64,000 nt of DNA from Burkholderiaceae bacterium (GTDB taxonomy: Bacteria; Pseudomonadota; Gammaproteobacteria; Burkholderiales; Burkholderiaceae_C). A program made the position numbers and the translations under genes. This document shows, piece by piece, positions 8,097 through 15,590 of this stretch. The notes beneath the pieces are model-generated. The model made no database searches. It was not told the DNA's origin and saw nothing but the letters and a program-made list of their open reading frames with translations. The stretch is from contig JANJVG010000004.1 in the NCBI GenBank assembly GCA_024710165.1, positions 1 through 64,000 of the forward strand. Reading direction: 5' to 3'. Position 1 is the stretch's first letter; each line of letters begins with the position of its first letter.

Positions 8097-10106
8097 TCAG
8101 GGGCGCTGTGATGCACTGGGGCGGGTGCGGTAGAACTGCAGCGGCAGGGTCTGCTGGTCTTTCTGCTGCTGGTTGAGCACCGAGCGCTTGATTTTCCCCA
8201 CCACATGCATTTCGCAGGGCTTGCAGTCAAAGCGCAGGGTGAGCTTTTCCTTGCCGTTGATCAGTTGCAGGGGGTCGGCTTTGATGGTGCCCTTGACGCC
8301 AATCACGCCCTTGGCCTGTTTGGGGCACAGGCTCAGGCTGAAGCGCACGCAATGCTTGGTGATCATCAGGCTCACTTCGCCTTCCTCTTCCTGGCTTTCG
8401 TAGGCAGCCGCGATCACCCGCACACCGTGGCGGGCGTAAAAGTCTCGCGCCTTGTGGTTGAACACGTTGGCCAGGTAGCTCAGGGTGTCTTCGGGGTAGG
8501 GCACCGGCGGTTCAGCCGGCCGTGCGCGTGGCAGGCGCGGCAGGCCCGCAGCGCGCTCGGCTTCGAGGGCCGCCACGGCATCGCGGCGCAGCTGGTTGAG
8601 CACGGATGCGGGCACAAACCATGGCTGCGAGAGCTGCAGGGCGATGTCATGCACCGAGAAGATGGTGTTGCCAAAGCGTCCGAGCTGCTCGCGCAGCGTG
8701 GCCTGCGCCTGGGCGGTATCGCTGGCAAGCCGGTGCGGCTGCGTAATGCGGGCGCTGGCAGCAAAGCCGTCTTCATCGGTCAGGGTCAGTTCGAAGCCGT
8801 CCGGCGTCTGGGCCAGTTGCGCCCACAGGCCCACGCGCCGTTCGCTGGATTTTTTCTCCAGCATGCGCACCCAATCCATGTCGCGGTTGCGGTTGATTTC
8901 CAGTCCTTTGCGCAGGTCCTTCAGATCGGCCACCGGGTCTTTGGGGTACACGCGCCACAGGCTGGCGCCGCGCGAGGGCAGGGGCTCTGCGGTGTTGATG
9001 GCCATGCCCACCAGCTCTTTTTGCAGGTCGTAGTAGCAAAGTCCGTCACCGTTGTGCAGCACCGTGTCGGGGCTGGAGGTTTCAAGTTCCACACAGTCGG
9101 GCCCCACTTTGGTGACCCAGCCGATCGCCCGGCCGGGTGTTTTGGGGGTATCGAAGGCGCCGATGTCGTCTTTGCGGCCGTTGACGAAGTAGTCGGTGAA
9201 CTCGCGGTTGAAATTCTGCTGGGGGTCGGGCGTGAAAAAAAAGCGCGTGTGCCCGCTGGAGGCGCGTGCCACGGGTTGGGCGGTGTATTCGCGCTCCTCG
9301 ATGATGGCGTCCAGCAGCGTCCGGTAGTGCGCCGTGATGTTCTTCACGTAGCCCATGTCCTTGTACCGACCTTCGATCTTGAAGCTGCGCACACCGGCGT
9401 CGATCAGAGCGCGCAGGTTGCCGGACTGGTTGTTGTCCTTCATCGACAGCACATGTTTGTCATGGGCAATGAAGCGGCCCTGATCGTCCGTCACCTGGTA
9501 AGGCAGGCGGCAGGCCTGATTGCAGTCACCGCGGTTGGCGCTGCGCCCGGTGTGGGCGTGGGTGATGTAGCACTGGCCTGAATACGCCACGCATAGCGCA
9601 CCATGAATGAAAAACTCGATGTTGCAGCGTGCCGGGTCGGTGGCGGCGCGGATGGCGGCAATCTGCTCGATGGTCAGTTCGCGCGCGAGCACGATCTGCG
9701 ACAGGCCGGCGTCCTGCAGAAAGCGGGCTTTCTCCGGGGTGCGGATGTCGGTCTGGGTGCTGGCGTGCAACTGGATTGGCGGCAGGTCGATTTCGAGCAG
9801 CCCCATGTCCTGGATGATGAGCGCATCGGCCCCGGCCTCGTAGACCTGCCAGGCCATGCGGCGCGCGTCTTCGAGCTCGTCGTCCCGCAGAATGGTGTTG
9901 AGCGTGATGAAGATGCGGCTGTGAAAGCGGTGTGCGTGGGTGATCAGGCGCTCGAGTTCGCGGAGTTCGTTGCCCGCGCCGGCGCGCGCGCCGAAGGCCG
10001 GGCCGCCGATGTAGACGGCATCGGCACCGTGGTTGATGGCTTCGATACCAATGGCGGCATCGCGTGCGGGCGAAAGCAATTCAAGCGGGTGGGGCAACAG
10101 TGACAT
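8097..10106 (-). CDS. U32 peptidase-family protein, RlhA-like
   Basis: Predicted 669-aa protein. It opens with LELLSPARDAAIGIEAINHGADAVYIGG, the U32 barrel start, and carries the conserved cysteine region GDCNQACRLPYQV (about residue 200) expected to bind an iron-sulfur cluster. The long C-terminal part, with paired cysteines in RFDCKPCEMHVVGK, matches the long U32 subgroup that includes E. coli RlhA (YdcP, 23S rRNA C2501 hydroxylation) rather than the shorter TrhP (YegQ). ATG 10106 is preferred over 10157 because MSLLPHPLELLSPA is the usual N-terminus. The exact substrate is not proven by sequence. Confidence 0.82.
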   Translation of the reverse strand: MSLLPHPLELLSPARDAAIGIEAINHGADAVYIGGPAFGARAGAGNELRELERLITHAHRFHSRIFITLNTILRDDELEDARRMAWQVYEAGADALIIQDMGLLEIDLPPIQLHASTQTDIRTPEKARFLQDAGLSQIVLARELTIEQIAAIRAATDPARCNIEFFIHGALCVAYSGQCYITHAHTGRSANRGDCNQACRLPYQVTDDQGRFIAHDKHVLSMKDNNQSGNLRALIDAGVRSFKIEGRYKDMGYVKNITAHYRTLLDAIIEEREYTAQPVARASSGHTRFFFTPDPQQNFNREFTDYFVNGRKDDIGAFDTPKTPGRAIGWVTKVGPDCVELETSSPDTVLHNGDGLCYYDLQKELVGMAINTAEPLPSRGASLWRVYPKDPVADLKDLRKGLEINRNRDMDWVRMLEKKSSERRVGLWAQLAQTPDGFELTLTDEDGFAASARITQPHRLASDTAQAQATLREQLGRFGNTIFSVHDIALQLSQPWFVPASVLNQLRRDAVAALEAERAAGLPRLPRARPAEPPVPYPEDTLSYLANVFNHKARDFYARHGVRVIAAAYESQEEEGEVSLMITKHCVRFSLSLCPKQAKGVIGVKGTIKADPLQLINGKEKLTLRFDCKPCEMHVVGKIKRSVLNQQQKDQQTLPLQFYRTRPSASQRP

Positions 10107-10248
10107 GACCGGGATTATCCGGTGAAGTCCCACGGGATGTGGGGTTGCTGCCTGCACGGTAAGCGCGTTTTGCTACGATTAAAAGAGCAAATCGTGTCAC
10201 GGAATTGGCCCGGCCAACGCATCACAGTCCCCAAACAGAGTGCAGACC

Positions 10249-10449
10249 ATGGACAGCGCTGCCTTTTTTCGCATGCCACTTTTCAAGCCTGGTACCCTGG
10301 TGCGCCTCGGACACCGGCAGGAAACCGTCAGCCACGTTCTGATCCGGCGCGGAATGTTGATGGTGCACCTGGTAGGCCACGGTGCACCGGTCGATGCAGA
10401 TGCACTGACGCTGGAGCCATCGGTGTTTGTGCTGGCACGCCGGTCCTGA
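10249..10449 (+). CDS. Small hypothetical protein
   Basis: A 66-aa reading frame starting MDSAAFFRMPLFKPGTLVRLG; an in-frame ATG three codons earlier at 10240 is possible. It predicts mostly beta strands (VRLG..., VLIRRGMLMVHLVG) and no membrane segment. It sits between the U32 gene and psd, which both run the other way. The family is not recognised. Codon use is GC-rich and coding-like, and no competing frame looks better. Confidence 0.5.
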   Translation: MDSAAFFRMPLFKPGTLVRLGHRQETVSHVLIRRGMLMVHLVGHGAPVDADALTLEPSVFVLARRS

Positions 10450-10464
10450 ACCGGGGCGCGGATC

Positions 10465-11313
10465 TTACGGGGCCATGCTGGCCATGGCTTCGCCCAGGCG
10501 GATGGGGCGGGCCGGTGCCCAGGCGGGATTGAACTGCAGCGGCCCGCGGGGAAACAGCATCACCACCGTGGAGCCCAGCAGGAACCGTCCCATTTCCTCG
10601 CCCTGCCCGAGCGTGATGGAGCGGTCGTGGTAATCCCATTGGCGCACCGTGCCCGGGCGCGGCGGGTTCACCACCCCATGCCACACGGTCGCCATGCTGC
10701 CCACGATGGTGGCACCCACCAGCACCAGCACAAAAGGCCCGCGGGGCCCATCGAATACGCAGACCACGCGCTCGTTGCGCGCAAACAGCCCGGGCACGCC
10801 GCGTGCGGTGGCGGGATTGACCGAAAACAGATCTCCCGGCACATGCACCATGCGACGCAACTGTCCTTCGCAGGGCATGTGAATGCGGTGGTAATCGCGC
10901 GGGCTCAGGTACAAGGTGGCAAAGTGGCCGCCTTCAAACTCGGTTGCAAGCTGCGCATCTCCGCCGACCAGCGCCGTGGTGGTGTAGTGGTGCCCCTTGG
11001 CCTGGAAAATCTGGTCGCCCTGCACCGGTCCGAACTGGCTGATCGCGCCGTCAACCGGGCAGATCAGATCGGCAGCAGCCAGGGGGCGGGCACCTGACCG
11101 CAGCGGACGGGTGAAAAAATCATTGAAGCTGGCGTAGCTGGCCGGGTCGGGGTTGGCGGCCTCTGACAGGTCTACACCGTAGCGGGCCACAAAGCGGCGA
11201 ATCAGCGCGGTGGTCAGTGCACCGCCGCGTGCGCAGGCGATGCGTCCTGCCGCTACAGTGAGGGCCCTCTGGGGCATCAGGTACTGGGGCAGTACGGCAA
11301 GGCGGTCGGACAC
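10465..11313 (-). CDS. psd: Phosphatidylserine decarboxylase proenzyme
   Basis: Predicted 282-aa inner-membrane enzyme making phosphatidylethanolamine. The self-cleavage motif LGST is present near the C-terminus (FLLGSTVVML), where the serine becomes the pyruvoyl cofactor. Other conserved parts are the FNDFFTR segment, CPVDGAISQFG and YLSPRDYHRIHMP with the catalytic histidines. Length is normal for bacterial Psd. It is the only gene on its strand between the small ORF and infA. Confidence 0.95.
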   Translation of the reverse strand: MSDRLAVLPQYLMPQRALTVAAGRIACARGGALTTALIRRFVARYGVDLSEAANPDPASYASFNDFFTRPLRSGARPLAAADLICPVDGAISQFGPVQGDQIFQAKGHHYTTTALVGGDAQLATEFEGGHFATLYLSPRDYHRIHMPCEGQLRRMVHVPGDLFSVNPATARGVPGLFARNERVVCVFDGPRGPFVLVLVGATIVGSMATVWHGVVNPPRPGTVRQWDYHDRSITLGQGEEMGRFLLGSTVVMLFPRGPLQFNPAWAPARPIRLGEAMASMAP

Positions 11314-11685
11314 GGCGGTGAGGGTGTGTAGTGGAGCAAGCGAACCATTCTATCGGCCTACCCGAACGGCCACGGGTGGCGCCAGAGCTACCGCTTACAT
11401 CGAAAGCGCTCTGCGGCTGCACGGCGCCAGGCCTTGCTCCCGGCCCAGGCCTCTGCGCAGGCAAGCCACATCGCGGTACAATTGCAAGGCTCATGCACAG
11501 CGCCTTGCCTGTCCATTGATGCCGTCTCTCCCGGCATTCTTTCTGAACTGCGCCCCGGGTGCAGCGAACCCCTCAGCACGCAAAGCACACCGCGCCTGCC
11601 CTTGCAGACAGGCGTTTGACCCTGTGGGGAGAACGCAATTTCGCAGGCGCCGTACACAGACTGAATCGTTTTTTAGAGATTGAAC
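11314..11685. other. 372-base intergenic region between psd and infA
   Basis: Divergent spacer upstream of both psd (minus) and infA (plus). No convincing gene is seen; the longer frames here are GC-rich and lack family features. A TACAAT box at 11477-11482 could be the -10 of the infA promoter, leaving a leader of about 200 bases. The A/T-rich stretch just before infA (GTTTTTTAGAGATTGAAC) carries a weak AGAG Shine-Dalgarno. The promoter call is tentative. Confidence 0.4.
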
Positions 11686-11709
11686 ATGGCCAAAGAATAA
11701 CTCATTGAA

Positions 11710-11943
11710 ATGCAGGGCAGCGTCACCGAAGTGCTGCCAGACTCCCGTTTTCGCGTCACGCTGGACAACGGTCACCAACTGATTGCCTACACCGGCGGCA
11801 AGATGCGCAAGCACCACATCCGCATCCTCGCGGGCGACAAGGTGTCCCTGGAGTTGTCTCCCTACGACCTGACCAAGGGTCGCATTACCTTCCGCCATCT
11901 GGCCGGTCGCGGCCCCGGGCCAGGCCAGTCGGCTTCCCGCTGA
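11710..11943 (+). CDS. infA: Translation initiation factor IF-1 (second betaproteobacterial copy), N-terminus interrupted by a stop codon
   Basis: Residues from [21 protein letters not shown] onward are a canonical IF-1 OB fold (binds the 30S A site with IF-2 and IF-3), ending KGRITFRH plus a short Gly-rich tail. The normal start is eight codons upstream at ATG 11686, but the frame there reads M-A-K-E-stop-L-I-E-M. Codon 5, usually GAA, is TAA (11698-11700). The only way to make most of the protein is to restart at ATG 11710, giving 77 aa. Betaproteobacteria usually keep another infA in the spc ribosomal operon, so loss here may be tolerated. A sequencing error is possible. Confidence 0.85.
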   Translation: MQGSVTEVLPDSRFRVTLDNGHQLIAYTGGKMRKHHIRILAGDKVSLELSPYDLTKGRITFRHLAGRGPGPGQSASR

Positions 11944-11996
11944 GGTACCCCAGGTCCAGGGACTGGCCTGAAAAGCAAATATTCATGCCCGGCCTC

Positions 11997-12026
11997 CTGA
12001 AATTGGGGTATTTGTCGGGTTAGAAT
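11997..12026 (+). promoter_or_regulatory. Probable sigma-70 promoter of tRNA-Pro
   Basis: CTGAAA (11997-12002) and TAGAAT (12021-12026) are 18 bases apart, and the -10 box ends 9 bases before the tRNA 5' end. This fits a stable-RNA promoter whose transcript starts at or just before the tRNA. Confidence 0.45.
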
Positions 12027-12035
12027 GCCAGCTGT

Positions 12036-12112
12036 CGGAGCGTAGCGCAGCCTGGTAGCGCATCTGCTTTGGGAGCAGAGGGTCGCGAGTTCGAATCCCG
12101 CCGCTCCGACCA
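12036..12112 (+). tRNA. tRNA-Pro (anticodon TGG), prophage integration target
   Basis: 77 bases. The acceptor stem CGGAGCG pairs with CGCTCCG and is followed by ACCA, so CCA is encoded. The anticodon loop TTTGGGA gives TGG. The D arm and the TPsiC arm (GGTTCGAATCC-like) are intact. The prophage integrated in the 3' half and restored the tRNA, because the phage supplies the same 53 bases (12064-12116). A 49-base remnant of the 3' half lies at attR (55342-55390). Confidence 0.97.
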
Positions 12113-12116
12113 TTGT
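12064..12116. other. attL core (53-bp direct repeat)
   Basis: Identical to 55342-55394 over 53 bases, covering the anticodon arm to the CCA end of tRNA-Pro plus TTGT. The identity stops abruptly on both sides (T versus G before, A versus T after), which defines the crossover segment. Confidence 0.95.
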
Positions 12117-12120
12117 ACGT

Positions 12121-12154
12121 AAGGGCTCCTAGCTATCAAGTTAGGAGCCCTTTT
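12121..12154. terminator. Intrinsic terminator carried by the phage just after the tRNA
   Basis: The stem GGGCTCCTA (12123-12131) pairs with TAGGAGCCC (12142-12150), with the loop GCTATCAAGT, followed by TTTT; AA on the other side makes it usable in both directions. It begins 5 bases after the att core. It replaces the host terminator that integration displaced to 55398 and also stops the leftward operon. Confidence 0.85.
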
Positions 12155-12413
12155 CGCTTTCTGTTAGACAGGTGTCTAACGGCCTGTGCTTTCCGCATGT
12201 GCTGCGATAGCCAGTTGGCGTGGGCGTACCGCATGAAACAGTCTCCCAGCATCCCGGCTCGTCGCAAGCCAAGTACAGCGAGTCAATGCTCTTGCACTTC
12301 GGGCATCCCCATACTTTCTCGCCTGGGTCAAACGGGTGTGGCGCACACAGCACCTCGTCACTTGTCCCGCGCCAGTTGCAACGTCTGGCGTCACATACTT
12401 GTCGTGTCGTCAT
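12141..12413 (-). CDS. Zinc-ribbon-like phage protein at the attL end
   Basis: Predicted 90-aa protein starting MTTRQVCDARRCNWRG. Cysteine pairs CPKC, DEPGC and further Cys/His residues (STCGKH) suggest two small zinc ribbons. ATG 12413 has GGAG at good spacing (GGAGAAAAC-ATG). It follows the integrase by 17 bases, so it is the last gene of the leftward operon. Its stop codon lies inside the terminator hairpin, and its last codons contain the inverted octamers at 12163-12180. Function unknown; a DNA- or RNA-binding accessory is plausible. Confidence 0.72.
   Translation of the reverse strand: MTTRQVCDARRCNWRGTSDEVLCAPHPFDPGEKVWGCPKCKSIDSLYLACDEPGCWETVSCGTPTPTGYRSTCGKHRPLDTCLTESEKGS
12163..12180. 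promoter_or_regulatory. Candidate integrase arm-type sites on the attL side
   Basis: GTTAGACA (12163-12170) and TGTCTAAC (12173-12180) form an inverted pair two bases apart, 47 bases inside the att core. The same octamer occurs twice inside the attR side (55240-55247, 55296-55303). This clustering near both att cores fits arm-type binding sites of a tyrosine recombinase. The assignment is inference. Confidence 0.55.
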
Positions 12414-12430
12414 GTTTTCTCCAATGATTT

Positions 12431-13456
12431 TTAACGGGTCGCCGTGGACTTGATCGCCTTCTTGTTGCGAATGTAGTCCGCAGTCTGGGCTTGGGTGCTG
12501 TGCGCTCCCATCCTTTGCGCGGCGATGATGCCGCTCCTTTCGTCCACGTCTGTCAGGGCTTTGGCCCGCAAGTCCCTGAACTGGGTGTTCGGAATGCCCG
12601 CCCGCTGGGTGCCACGCTTCCAGGCCGTGGACGCCCCGCTGTAGGTGTACCGCTGGCCGTCCTGTTTGCAGAACACATGGCGCAGGTTGGCATTGGGAAA
12701 AGAGCGCAGGCGGGCCACCAGCTTTTCGAGCCTGGGCGTCCACCCAATCAGCACTTCGACCCCGGTGGAATGCAGCGTCTTGCCGGGTTGGAACAGGATT
12801 CCCTGCTTGCCAATCTCCGACCACTCCATCCTCAGCAAGTCACTCGCCCGTTGCCCTGTCAGATAGGCCATTTCCACAAGGCAGCAGATCATGGGGCCGC
12901 TGGGCGTGCGCTTGCCGTCCTTGCCGTAGCAGATGCCCACCTTGATGCGGCGCAGTTCGGAGTCGGTGATGTACCGGCGCCTGGCCTTTGTGGTCATGGT
13001 GCGCAAGCTGTCCACCGGATTCGATCCCGGCTCGCGCAAGCCACGTTCCTCCGCATACCGCATCAGCTCCCTGAGCATGGCCCGGTATGCGTTGTACGTC
13101 CGGGGCTTGTCGCGCAGCAGCTTCAGAAAGTCCACGATGTGCGGCGGGCGAATGTCGCAGGCGCGGAACTCGGCAAAGGCTTGGGCAATGGCCCGCGTCT
13201 GGTAGGCGTCGTTGGCCTGCGTCTTTTTGCTGTGCCGACTGCCCACGTCACGCAGCCAATCCGCGATCATTCTGGGCATGGTGTCGGCCTGTATCTCGGC
13301 TGTCTCAATGTCCGCCAGCGCCCGGTACATGGCCGGTATGCCGTCAGCAATTGAGCACAGCCGCGTCCATATGCGCTTGTCGCCTTGCGCCGCAACATGC
13401 CAGAACGCGCCATGTTTGCGGTACACACGCGGAGGCAGGTCACGACGCGCTTTCAT
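12431..13456 (-). CDS. int: Phage tyrosine integrase
   Basis: Predicted 341-aa site-specific recombinase. The N-terminal half is an arm-binding/core-binding region (SAM-like, about residues 60-160). The catalytic domain has box-I arginine in TGQRASDLLRM, a second arginine in QFRDLRAKAL (the usual box-II histidine is replaced by arginine), histidine in MGAHSTQAQT and the tyrosine nucleophile in TADYIRN. ATG 13456 overlaps the stop of the preceding gene (ATGA), which favours it over 13516. It should catalyse recombination at tRNA-Pro, 300 bases from attL. Confidence 0.93.
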   Translation of the reverse strand: MKARRDLPPRVYRKHGAFWHVAAQGDKRIWTRLCSIADGIPAMYRALADIETAEIQADTMPRMIADWLRDVGSRHSKKTQANDAYQTRAIAQAFAEFRACDIRPPHIVDFLKLLRDKPRTYNAYRAMLRELMRYAEERGLREPGSNPVDSLRTMTTKARRRYITDSELRRIKVGICYGKDGKRTPSGPMICCLVEMAYLTGQRASDLLRMEWSEIGKQGILFQPGKTLHSTGVEVLIGWTPRLEKLVARLRSFPNANLRHVFCKQDGQRYTYSGASTAWKRGTQRAGIPNTQFRDLRAKALTDVDERSGIIAAQRMGAHSTQAQTADYIRNKKAIKSTATR

Positions 13457-13671
13457 GCCAGCCTCAAAAACGGATTGCGCACGGCCGGCTCCTTCGCGGG
13501 CTTGTCGCCTGCACATACGGCGTCATAGTGTGCGCGCTCAAGAATCACATTGCCAGCGGCTGAGATTCTGGCGCGGTAGAAGCCCTGGCGGTGCAGCTCG
13601 TCAAGCTGGCGCTTGGGCGTGCGGTAGCCTGTCACGCCTGCCAGTTCGTCGCTTGAGAGAATGATGCTCAT
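13453..13671 (-). CDS. DUF4224 domain protein, excisionase-like
   Basis: Predicted 72-aa protein starting MSIILSSDELAGVTGYRTPKRQ. The ELAxxTGxxxPxxQxxxLxxxG pattern is that of DUF4224, small helix-turn-helix proteins commonly next to phage integrases. Its ATG and stop both overlap neighbours by ATGA, so it is translationally coupled to int. A directionality factor role (Xis-like) is inferred from position. Confidence 0.75.
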   Translation of the reverse strand: MSIILSSDELAGVTGYRTPKRQLDELHRQGFYRARISAAGNVILERAHYDAVCAGDKPAKEPAVRNPFLRLA

Positions 13672-13748
13672 GGCATTGCCTCCGGTGTGTCGTCAAAGTC
13701 GGGGATTGGCTGGCGCTTGTCGCGCTGGTTGCGGGCGCGGCGGCTCAT
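13668..13748 (-). CDS. 26-aa coupled small ORF
   Basis: Encodes MSRRARNQRDKRQPIPDFDDTPEAMP. Its ATG overlaps the stop of the 90-aa gene upstream, and its TGA overlaps the ATG of the DUF4224 gene, both as ATGA. That exact fit into the chain of overlaps argues that it is translated. It has a basic N-terminal half and an acidic end. It may only pass ribosomes along, or be a small regulator; no family recognised. Confidence 0.55.
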   Translation of the reverse strand: MSRRARNQRDKRQPIPDFDDTPEAMP

Positions 13749-14017
13749 GCGCCGAGTCCCGCCCACGGGTTGAACCGCACTGCTGGCTGGGGCATTTTCA
13801 GGGTACGTGGCCGCGATGGCCTGCGCTGCGGCATCCTCTCCCTGTACTCCCGAGACAGCGCAAGGTAGCGCTCGCTGCTGCCGGTGTACGTGGCTTTGTA
13901 GCTGTCGTCGTAGCTGACCTCCAGCCGATCATCCAGCGCGGCGCGGCGCAGCAGCTTTGATGCGTCGGCTTCTTTGATGCGGTAGCGCTCGGCGAACTCG
14001 AGGACTGTCAGGCGCAT
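13745..14017 (-). CDS. Phage hypothetical protein (90 aa)
   Basis: Starts MRLTVLEFAERYRIKEADASKLLRR. The first 45 residues resemble a small winged-helix or MerR/excisionase-like DNA-binding fold (a helix, TVLEFAERYRI, then a second helix). The tail is basic and proline-rich. Its start abuts the previous stop (TAA 14018-14020). Position in the integration region allows a role in recombination or regulation, but no family is certain. Confidence 0.65.
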   Translation of the reverse strand: MRLTVLEFAERYRIKEADASKLLRRAALDDRLEVSYDDSYKATYTGSSERYLALSREYRERMPQRRPSRPRTLKMPQPAVRFNPWAGLGA

Positions 14018-14224
14018 TTATCGCTCCAGGCTATTTGTGGATAGTTGCGGATGGCAGCGACGTCGCTCCGTCATCCGCTCCAAAAGCAGAGCGCACGCTT
14101 TTCGCTCTGCTTCGGAGGCAAGGGCGGCGAAGGCGCGGAAGCGATTAAGTGCCTCGTCCGTTGCGCTGTCTGCAAGCTCAAAGCCCGCTTCGCGCGCCAT
14201 GCGGATGATGTCTTCGCGGCTCAT
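14018..14224 (-). CDS. Small conserved phage protein (68 aa)
   Basis: Starts MSREDIIRMAREAGFELADS, a beginning shared by many short phage proteins of Pseudomonas and Burkholderiales that continue into FAALASEAERKACA. Mostly helical and soluble. Its ATG overlaps the preceding stop by four bases. Function unknown. Confidence 0.72.
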   Translation of the reverse strand: MSREDIIRMAREAGFELADSATDEALNRFRAFAALASEAERKACALLLERMTERRRCHPQLSTNSLER

Positions 14225-14856
14225 GGCTTGCCCTCCAGCCGCGCGCGGGCGGCGTCGATGATTTTCCGAGCGCTGCCCTGGGCCACCTTAGGTGCGAACA
14301 GCACCCACATGTTGTAGCCGCTACCATGCCCATGCTTGGCATCCCACTCGGGCATTTCGCGGTAGAAAATGTTTTTGTCGAGCCAGTCCAAACGGGCAGT
14401 ATCCAGCTCATTCTCCTGCGATGCGGGCGAGGGCTGGGTGGTGGGCGCGGCGGCGAAGTTCGGTTTCGCGTCCTGAACCAGCAATGTGACGCCATGCTTG
14501 TCTGCGATGTCGTCCATCACTTCGGTGACTGTACCGAAGTACCTATGCCCAGCATCGTGATCGCCTGTGCTCACATCAACAGACACCGTCATGCCTTCAA
14601 TAACGCTGCGCAGTTCATCGCTCAGTCTGCCACTCGGCCCCGCCACAGCGGCAGGCGCTTCCTGTGCGGCCCGCAGCGCCTCAATCTCCAGCCGAGCGGC
14701 TGCGTAGCCGATGCGCAGGGTTTCGTTTTCGGCGTGCATCCGCTGCATCTCGTCCGACACTTCGCGCGCTTCCTTCACGGTCAACGTGACCGGATCGCGC
14801 ACCATCGCAAGCTCAGTCGCCCAGCAGAACGCCTCGGGTTGTGTGTTGTCTGTCAT
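14221..14856 (-). CDS. Phage hypothetical protein with coiled coil (211 aa)
   Basis: Residues 20-65 form a helix/coiled coil (VKEAREVSDEMQRMHAENETLRIGYAAARLEIEALRAAQE). The C-terminal part, LDTARLDWLDKNIFYREMPEWD, resembles a short segment repeated in many phage proteins of this length. The middle is low-complexity Ala/Pro. Coupled by ATGA to both neighbours. Function unknown. Confidence 0.7.
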   Translation of the reverse strand: MTDNTQPEAFCWATELAMVRDPVTLTVKEAREVSDEMQRMHAENETLRIGYAAARLEIEALRAAQEAPAAVAGPSGRLSDELRSVIEGMTVSVDVSTGDHDAGHRYFGTVTEVMDDIADKHGVTLLVQDAKPNFAAAPTTQPSPASQENELDTARLDWLDKNIFYREMPEWDAKHGHGSGYNMWVLFAPKVAQGSARKIIDAARARLEGKP

Positions 14857-15062
14857 GGCTCAATCCTCATAGGGCACGTTCCGTCCACGAATGCGGGCGG
14901 GTTCATGTGTGTCTGGTGGTCTGGGTGGCCTGGTTCGCGCCTGCGGCATTTGATGCATTCTCTGTGGCGCCGGTTGTCGGGGAAAAGCGCGGCGGCAATG
15001 TCTCCGACTGTGCGGTTGACCATGACGCCTTTGCAGCGCGCTACGTCGTAGGGCGTGGTCAT
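14853..15062 (-). CDS. Small cysteine-containing phage protein (69 aa)
   Basis: Starts MTTPYDVARCKGVMVNRTVGD. The motif CIKCRRREPGH plus a later cysteine suggests a single metal site. It overlaps both neighbours by ATGA. A 72-aa frame in another phase (14860-15078) is a shadow rich in Arg/His. Function unknown. Confidence 0.6.
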   Translation of the reverse strand: MTTPYDVARCKGVMVNRTVGDIAAALFPDNRRHRECIKCRRREPGHPDHQTHMNPPAFVDGTCPMRIEP

Positions 15063-15301
15063 CTGCGTATCTCCACAAGTGCTTTGCTCAGATCAAGGCT
15101 GGCGCGCTTGACTGCTGCGGTGTACTTCCCGTAGTAGAAGACGTCTTCCGGGTGCGGCTTGCTGGTTGCATGGTCGTAATTTCCGGCTGCATTTTGTGTG
15201 GAGCTGTACCGTGTCCATCCTGCGCATCGCTCCATGTCGTCAATGCGTTGTAGAAGGCGGGCGACTTCGGCCTTGATGGCGTCGATTTCTTTTCGCTTCA
15301 C
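15059..15301 (-). CDS. Phage hypothetical protein (80 aa)
   Basis: Starts MKRKEIDAIKAEVARLLQRIDDMERC, a 25-residue amphipathic helix, then a short region with YYGKYTAAVKRASLDLSKAL. Likely a small coiled-coil protein. ATGA overlaps on both sides. Function unknown. Confidence 0.65.
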   Translation of the reverse strand: MKRKEIDAIKAEVARLLQRIDDMERCAGWTRYSSTQNAAGNYDHATSKPHPEDVFYYGKYTAAVKRASLDLSKALVEIRR

Positions 15302-15558
15302 GACTCACCCCCCTTCACCCGATCTTCGGCAATCACATTCAGGGCATCCATGATCCGGCCTGCCAGCCCGTTCAGGCGGGCATCGCTATCGTCGTCGCCG
15401 GGCACTTGCATCAGCGCGTCAATCACCGGAAGGCACTCGCCCAGCAGCGAGCACAGCACGCGGCGCTGGCCCCGTAGCTTTGCCATTTCTGCGGCACCAT
15501 CGCGGAATCCTTCGGCGGCTGCTGTTGCCATGTCGGCTGGGGTAAATTGGTCTGTCAT
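15298..15558 (-). CDS. Phage hypothetical protein (86 aa)
   Basis: Starts MTDQFTPADMATAAAEGFRDGAAEMAKL and is helical throughout. A GGAG Shine-Dalgarno lies about ten bases before ATG 15558 (GGAGAACACGAA-ATG). Its stop overlaps the next start. Function unknown. Confidence 0.68.
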   Translation of the reverse strand: MTDQFTPADMATAAAEGFRDGAAEMAKLRGQRRVLCSLLGECLPVIDALMQVPGDDDSDARLNGLAGRIMDALNVIAEDRVKGGES

Positions 15559-15590
15559 TTCGTGTTCTCCTTCATGCTAACTCCTGGTAT

